Source of the DNA: Akkermansiaceae bacterium
GTDB taxonomy: Bacteria; Verrucomicrobiota; Verrucomicrobiia; Verrucomicrobiales; Akkermansiaceae
Reading direction: 5' to 3'
DNA length: 64,000 bases
NCBI GenBank assembly: GCA_903934285.1
Contig: CAIZNN010000181.1
Coordinates: forward strand, 48,765-112,764
This document shows, in pieces, positions 60,631 through 64,000 of the stretch (its first letter is position 1; every line of letters starts with the position of its first letter). Made by a program: the position numbers and the translations under genes. The notes under the pieces were generated by a model. That model did no database searches, had not been told where the DNA came from, and saw nothing but the letters and a program-made list of their open reading frames with translations.

Positions 60631-62478
60631 ATGCGCACCCACCACTGCAACCAACTCCGCGAATCCCACATCGGCCAAACCGTGACCCTCATCGGCTGGG
60701 TGAATTCCGCCCGCGATCATGGCGGCGTCATCTTCATCGACCTGCGTGACCGCGAGGGCCTCACCCAGTGCGTGTTCCGGCCCGAGACCCCCGAGAATCT
60801 CGGGCCTGAGGCCGCTGCGGCGCATCAACAGGCGTTTGTCACGTCCCACAGCCTGCGCGAGGAAGACGTCGTCCAAGTCGTCGGCATGGTCTCCCACCGG
60901 CTCGAAGGGACCGTCAACGACCGGCTGCCAACCGGCGCGATCGAGGTGGTCGTCAGCCATCTGCGGATTGTCAACAAGGCCGACGTGCTGCCGTTCCAAC
61001 TCGACAAGGAGTTGTCTAACGAAGACATGCGGATGAAATACCGCTATCTGGATCTGCGTCGCGCGCGCATGAGCCGCAACATCCGCCAGCGCCACACCAT
61101 CACCTCCGCCGCCCGCCGCTTCCTCGACGACGCCGGGTTTTATGAGGTCGAAACCCCGATTCTATCCAACCCCACGCCCGAGGGGGCGCGCGATTTCCTG
61201 GTCCCCTCGCGCCTCAACCCGGGGCGCTTTTACGCCCTGCCGCAGGCGCCCCAACAATACAAGCAACTGCTGATGGTGGCCGGCTTGGAGAAATATTTCC
61301 AAATTGCCCGGTGTTTCCGTGACGAGGACCTGCGCGCCGACCGGCAACCTGAGTTCACCCAGATCGATATCGAGGCGAGCTTCATCGGCCAGGATGATAT
61401 CATCACCCTCGTCGAAGGCTTGCTCGGTGCCATGTTCAAGGCCGGGCTCGATGTCGACGTGCCGCTACACTTCCCGCAGTTGACCTATCGCGAGGCGATG
61501 GACACCTATGGTTCGGACAAGCCGGACACCCGCTATGACATGAAAATCATTGATCTGGCAGACATCTTTGCCAGCACCGAGTTCAAGATCTTCCGCGGCA
61601 CGCTCGATGGCGGCGGGGTCGTGCGCGCCATCAACGCCAAGGGTTTTGCCGGCATCACCACCGGCCAGATGAACCGCCTCAATGAGATCGCCATCCAGGC
61701 CGGCCTGCCCGTCAAGACACTCGCCTTCATCAAATGTGAGGGCGGCGAATACAAAAGCCCGCTGTGGAAATTCTTCACCGGCACCGAGCAGCAAGCCATC
61801 ATTTCCAAGCTCATCATCGAGGAAGGCGACATCGTGTTCTTCGGCGCCGGGACGCTCGACACCGTCTCCACCATCCTCGGCCGCACCCGCACCGAGATCG
61901 CCAGCATGATGGAACTGAACAAAAACTCGACCGCCTTCAACTTCCTGTGGGTGGTGGATTTCCCCTTGCTCGCGCACGACGAGGACACCGGCGGTTGGGG
62001 CGCGGTCCATCATCCCTTCACCCGCCCCCATCCGGACGACCTGGAGTTGTTAGATGCGGGCGCCTATGACAAGGTCCGTGCGGTCGCCTATGATGTGGTG
62101 CTCAACGGCTACGAACTGGGCGGCGGCTCGATCCGGATTCACGAAAAAGACCTCCAGGCCAAAATGTTCCAAGTCCTCGGCGTCGGCCCGGAGGAACAGC
62201 AAATCAAGTTCGGCCATCTGTTGGATGCCTTCCGCTTCGGCGCCCCGCCACACGGCGGGTTGGCCCTCGGCTTGGATCGCATTGCCATGTTGATCGCCGG
62301 CGAAGACAGCATCCGCGAGGTCATCGCCTTCCCGAAAAACAACAAGGGCGCCGACCTCATGTCCCACAGCCCGTGCCACATCGAAACCAAATTGCTGCGC
62401 GAGGTGTATGTCCAATCGACTTGGAAAGACCCCAAACACGCCGCCGATAAGGCCGCGCTCCCCCCGCTGGCAGATTGA
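60631..62478 (+). CDS. aspS: Aspartate--tRNA ligase
   Basis: Class II synthetase of the long bacterial type (615 residues) with a GAD insertion. The N-terminal OB-fold anticodon domain includes TVTLIGWVNSARDHGGVIFIDLRD (read as two pieces). The catalytic core has YALPQAPQQYKQLLMVAG and CFRDEDLRADRQPEFTQID (motif 2). The C-terminal GLALGLDRIAMLI is motif 3. No gatCAB genes are nearby, so discriminating or non-discriminating status is unknown. It is convergent with rsmB. Confidence 0.96.
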   Translation: MRTHHCNQLRESHIGQTVTLIGWVNSARDHGGVIFIDLRDREGLTQCVFRPETPENLGPEAAAAHQQAFVTSHSLREEDVVQVVGMVSHRLEGTVNDRLPTGAIEVVVSHLRIVNKADVLPFQLDKELSNEDMRMKYRYLDLRRARMSRNIRQRHTITSAARRFLDDAGFYEVETPILSNPTPEGARDFLVPSRLNPGRFYALPQAPQQYKQLLMVAGLEKYFQIARCFRDEDLRADRQPEFTQIDIEASFIGQDDIITLVEGLLGAMFKAGLDVDVPLHFPQLTYREAMDTYGSDKPDTRYDMKIIDLADIFASTEFKIFRGTLDGGGVVRAINAKGFAGITTGQMNRLNEIAIQAGLPVKTLAFIKCEGGEYKSPLWKFFTGTEQQAIISKLIIEEGDIVFFGAGTLDTVSTILGRTRTEIASMMELNKNSTAFNFLWVVDFPLLAHDEDTGGWGAVHHPFTRPHPDDLELLDAGAYDKVRAVAYDVVLNGYELGGGSIRIHEKDLQAKMFQVLGVGPEEQQIKFGHLLDAFRFGAPPHGGLALGLDRIAMLIAGEDSIREVIAFPKNNKGADLMSHSPCHIETKLLREVYVQSTWKDPKHAADKAALPPLAD

Positions 62479-62530
62479 GTGTGGAGCCTCAGACATCCTG
62501 GCGAGTGCCTGGAAATGTGCCCCATTGAAT

Positions 62531-62574
62531 CCGGGCAAGATGCCCGGACCACCGTGGCGCGGGCATCCTGCCCG
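62531..62574. repeat. REP-like hairpin element, copy A
   Basis: CGGGCAAGATGCCCG and CGGGCATCCTGCCCG pair over 15 bp with one mismatch around a loop containing CCACCGTGG. It is closely similar to copy B at 37728-37778. Placed between convergent aspS and rsmB, it can also act as a bidirectional terminator. Confidence 0.8.
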
Positions 62575-62580
62575 CCGCCT

Positions 62581-62607
62581 GACTTGTCGGACTTGTCTGA
62601 CTTGTCG
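62581..62607. repeat. Three tandem 9-bp units, GACTTGTCG
   Basis: Two exact units and one with a final T. The array lies in the same intergenic space as REP-like copy A. Confidence 0.85.
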
Positions 62608-62619
62608 CCAAATGCCCGC

Positions 62620-63801
62620 CTACCGCTCCTTCACCAGCGCCGCGGCGTAGAACCCGTCAAACCCGCTGGCGGCCGGCGACACCGGCCGCTCCTCTAACAA
62701 GCGGAACCCGCCCTTTGCCAGCAACCCATCCACAGCCGCCCGGTTTTCCGAGGGCAGAATCGAGCAAGTCGCGTACACCAGGCGCCCGCCCGGCTTGAGC
62801 ATCGCCGGATACCTGTCTAACAAATCCGCCTGGATCCCGCGCAACCGCTCGAGTTGCGCGGGTTTGAGGCGCCATTTGAGGTCCGGCTGGCGTTTCAAGG
62901 TGCCCAGTCCGGAACACGGCGCATCAATCAGCAAACGGTCGGCCACCTCGGCAAAATCCGCGGCGGTGGCAGCCGTGATCGCCTTGGATTTCACACAGCT
63001 GGCACCGGCACGCTTGGCGCGGCGTTCGAGTTCGACGAGTTTCCTGGCATCCACATCCATCCCGAAGACGCGGCCCTCGTTGCCCATCAGTGCGGCCAGA
63101 TGCAACGATTTGCCGCCAGCGCCGGAACACGCGTCGATGATGCGCTCGCCGGGTTGCGGATCTAACAACGGGGCGATCATCTGCGAGCCCGCGTCCTGGA
63201 TTTCCACCCGGCCATCGAGCCGCATCGCCTTGGGCAGGGATTTGCCGGCGGCCAGCACCAGCGCCTCCGGCAAACCGGGCACGGCACTGGCCTCGATGTT
63301 AGACGCGGCCAGCCAGGCGGTGACCTCCTCGCGGGTGGTTTTGAGCGTGTTGACGCGCAGAAAAACCGACGCGCGCTGGTTGAGGGCGGCCAGTTCGGCG
63401 CCCCAGGCCGCGCCGAGTTCCGCCTCGCCGAGCGCGTCGAGCCAATCCGGAATCGATTCGCGCACCGCCCGCGGCTGCGTGGCGAGTTGCGTCTCGCGGG
63501 CGGCCATCTCCGCCGCGGCGGCACCCCGATAGATCCACCACTCCGGAAGGTCGTAGCCCATGCGCACCCATTGCGCGGCGCACAGCGCGGTGGTTTCCTC
63601 GCTGTCCGCTAGAAATCCCAACACCCGCCGCCAGCGCGCCACTTCAAACACCGTCTCGGCTATGAACCCACGGTCGCGCTTGCCCCACTTCGGGTTGTCC
63701 TCAAACGCCTCCGCCAAGGCATGGTCGAGCACGCGATGCTCGCGAAACACGGACTTGGCGATGGCAGAAGCGGCTTCTGCAAGGAGGCGGTGCATTTTCA
63801 T
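62620..63801 (-). CDS. rsmB: RsmB/NOP-family RNA cytosine-C5 methyltransferase
   Basis: A 393-residue AdoMet-dependent m5C RNA methyltransferase. An N-terminal NusB-like helical region (KSVFREHRVLDHALAEAFEDN) is followed by the Rossmann methyltransferase core: motif I DACSGAGGKSLHLAAL, motif IV LIDAPCSGLGTLKRQPDLKW (a catalytic Pro-Cys), and motif VI YATCSILPSEN with the second cysteine. It probably methylates 16S rRNA C967 or an equivalent. A tandem heptamer array follows its promoter side. Confidence 0.88.
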   Translation of the reverse strand: MKMHRLLAEAASAIAKSVFREHRVLDHALAEAFEDNPKWGKRDRGFIAETVFEVARWRRVLGFLADSEETTALCAAQWVRMGYDLPEWWIYRGAAAAEMAARETQLATQPRAVRESIPDWLDALGEAELGAAWGAELAALNQRASVFLRVNTLKTTREEVTAWLAASNIEASAVPGLPEALVLAAGKSLPKAMRLDGRVEIQDAGSQMIAPLLDPQPGERIIDACSGAGGKSLHLAALMGNEGRVFGMDVDARKLVELERRAKRAGASCVKSKAITAATAADFAEVADRLLIDAPCSGLGTLKRQPDLKWRLKPAQLERLRGIQADLLDRYPAMLKPGGRLVYATCSILPSENRAAVDGLLAKGGFRLLEERPVSPAASGFDGFYAAALVKER

Positions 63802-63857
63802 GGGCGCGGAGCATCACCCACATTTCACGCCTTGGCAAATCAAACGATGCACCGAGG

Positions 63858-63990
63858 CATGGGTCATGGGTCATGGGTCATGGGTCATGGGTCATGGGTC
63901 ATGGGTCATGGGTCATGGGTCATGGGTCATGGGTCATGGGGCATGGGGCATGGGGCATGGGGCATGGGGCATGGGGCCTGGGGCATGGCC
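63858..63990. repeat. Tandem 7-bp minisatellite, CATGGGT then CATGGGG
   Basis: Eleven CATGGGT units (63858-63934) are followed by six CATGGGG units, then CCTGGGG and CATGGCC. The window ends just past it. The array is upstream of rsmB on the minus strand. The heptamer is related to the TTGGGTC array at 20470-20504. Confidence 0.97.
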
Positions 63991-64000
63991 CAACGGGCCA

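Noticed and set aside
63858-63990. CRISPR array
   Set aside because: Units of seven bases run head to tail with no spacers.

Overview
The window comes from a high-GC bacterium, and most of its genes lie on the minus strand. Several things point to Verrucomicrobiota or a close relative in the PVC group: the MoxR/DUF58/BatA-B-D-E aerotolerance operon, a tiny lysine-rich MGDKSPK protein, Tat-exported Gfo/Idh/MocA dehydrogenases, many PQQ/NHL-type beta-propellers, a Bacteroidetes-style succinate dehydrogenase and a RAYT transposase. This placement is an inference from gene content, because no rRNA is present. No tRNA, rRNA, CRISPR array or replication origin was seen.

Region 1 (120-15137, minus strand) is a surface-polysaccharide locus with its own control module. 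In transcription order it runs: GbsR/MarR-type regulator, RfaH/UpxY-like NusG paralog, leader, UDP-galactopyranose mutase, DegT aminotransferase, nucleotidyltransferase-GHMP fusion, WecG/TagA glycosyltransferase, cysC-cysD-cysN (APS/PAPS synthesis), UDP-sugar dehydrogenase, VTT membrane protein, NAD-epimerase, TIM-barrel isomerase, FAD oxidoreductase and GT2 glycosyltransferase. Two 45-bp elements share a 21-bp identical core that matches the enterobacterial ops/JUMPStart element (GGCGGTAGCGT). One lies before glf and one before the UDP-sugar dehydrogenase. Two TGTTCA-N8-TGAACA palindromes lie before the regulator and before the second ops copy. This is the most interesting system in the window.

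Region 2 (15193-23414) is housekeeping: speA, glnB with a near-perfect sigma-54 promoter, a RAYT transposase, mnmA, and the yidC-yidD-rnpA-rpmH cluster. Region 3 (23505-30553) holds a four-gene, translationally coupled operon (beta-propeller, PhnD-like binding protein, NapG-like and NapH-like iron-sulfur proteins) and sdhC-sdhA without sdhB. Region 4 (30637-42155) is carbon metabolism and accessory DNA: a PQQ-like propeller, xylB, deoC, a PaeR7I/XhoI-type restriction-modification cassette flanked by gene debris, an SDR, a six-hairpin glycosidase, a GT4 enzyme and a PIG-L deacetylase.

Region 5 (42455-50746, plus strand) is a complete Bat operon with a BatB-BatC fusion that carries a long KKDD/DQK minisatellite. 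Region 6 (50825-64000) holds a TPR membrane protein, a PfkB kinase, a beta-propeller, an aldo/keto reductase, MGDKSPK, a HEAT protein, a Gfo/Idh/MocA dehydrogenase, hisS, aspS and rsmB, and ends in a 7-bp tandem repeat. Across the whole window the pentamer GTTAG/CTAAC is about tenfold commoner than its sister words, in all reading frames and both orientations. Most ORF-track entries are antisense shadows and were left out. Many starts were moved to internal ATGs, as each entry explains.
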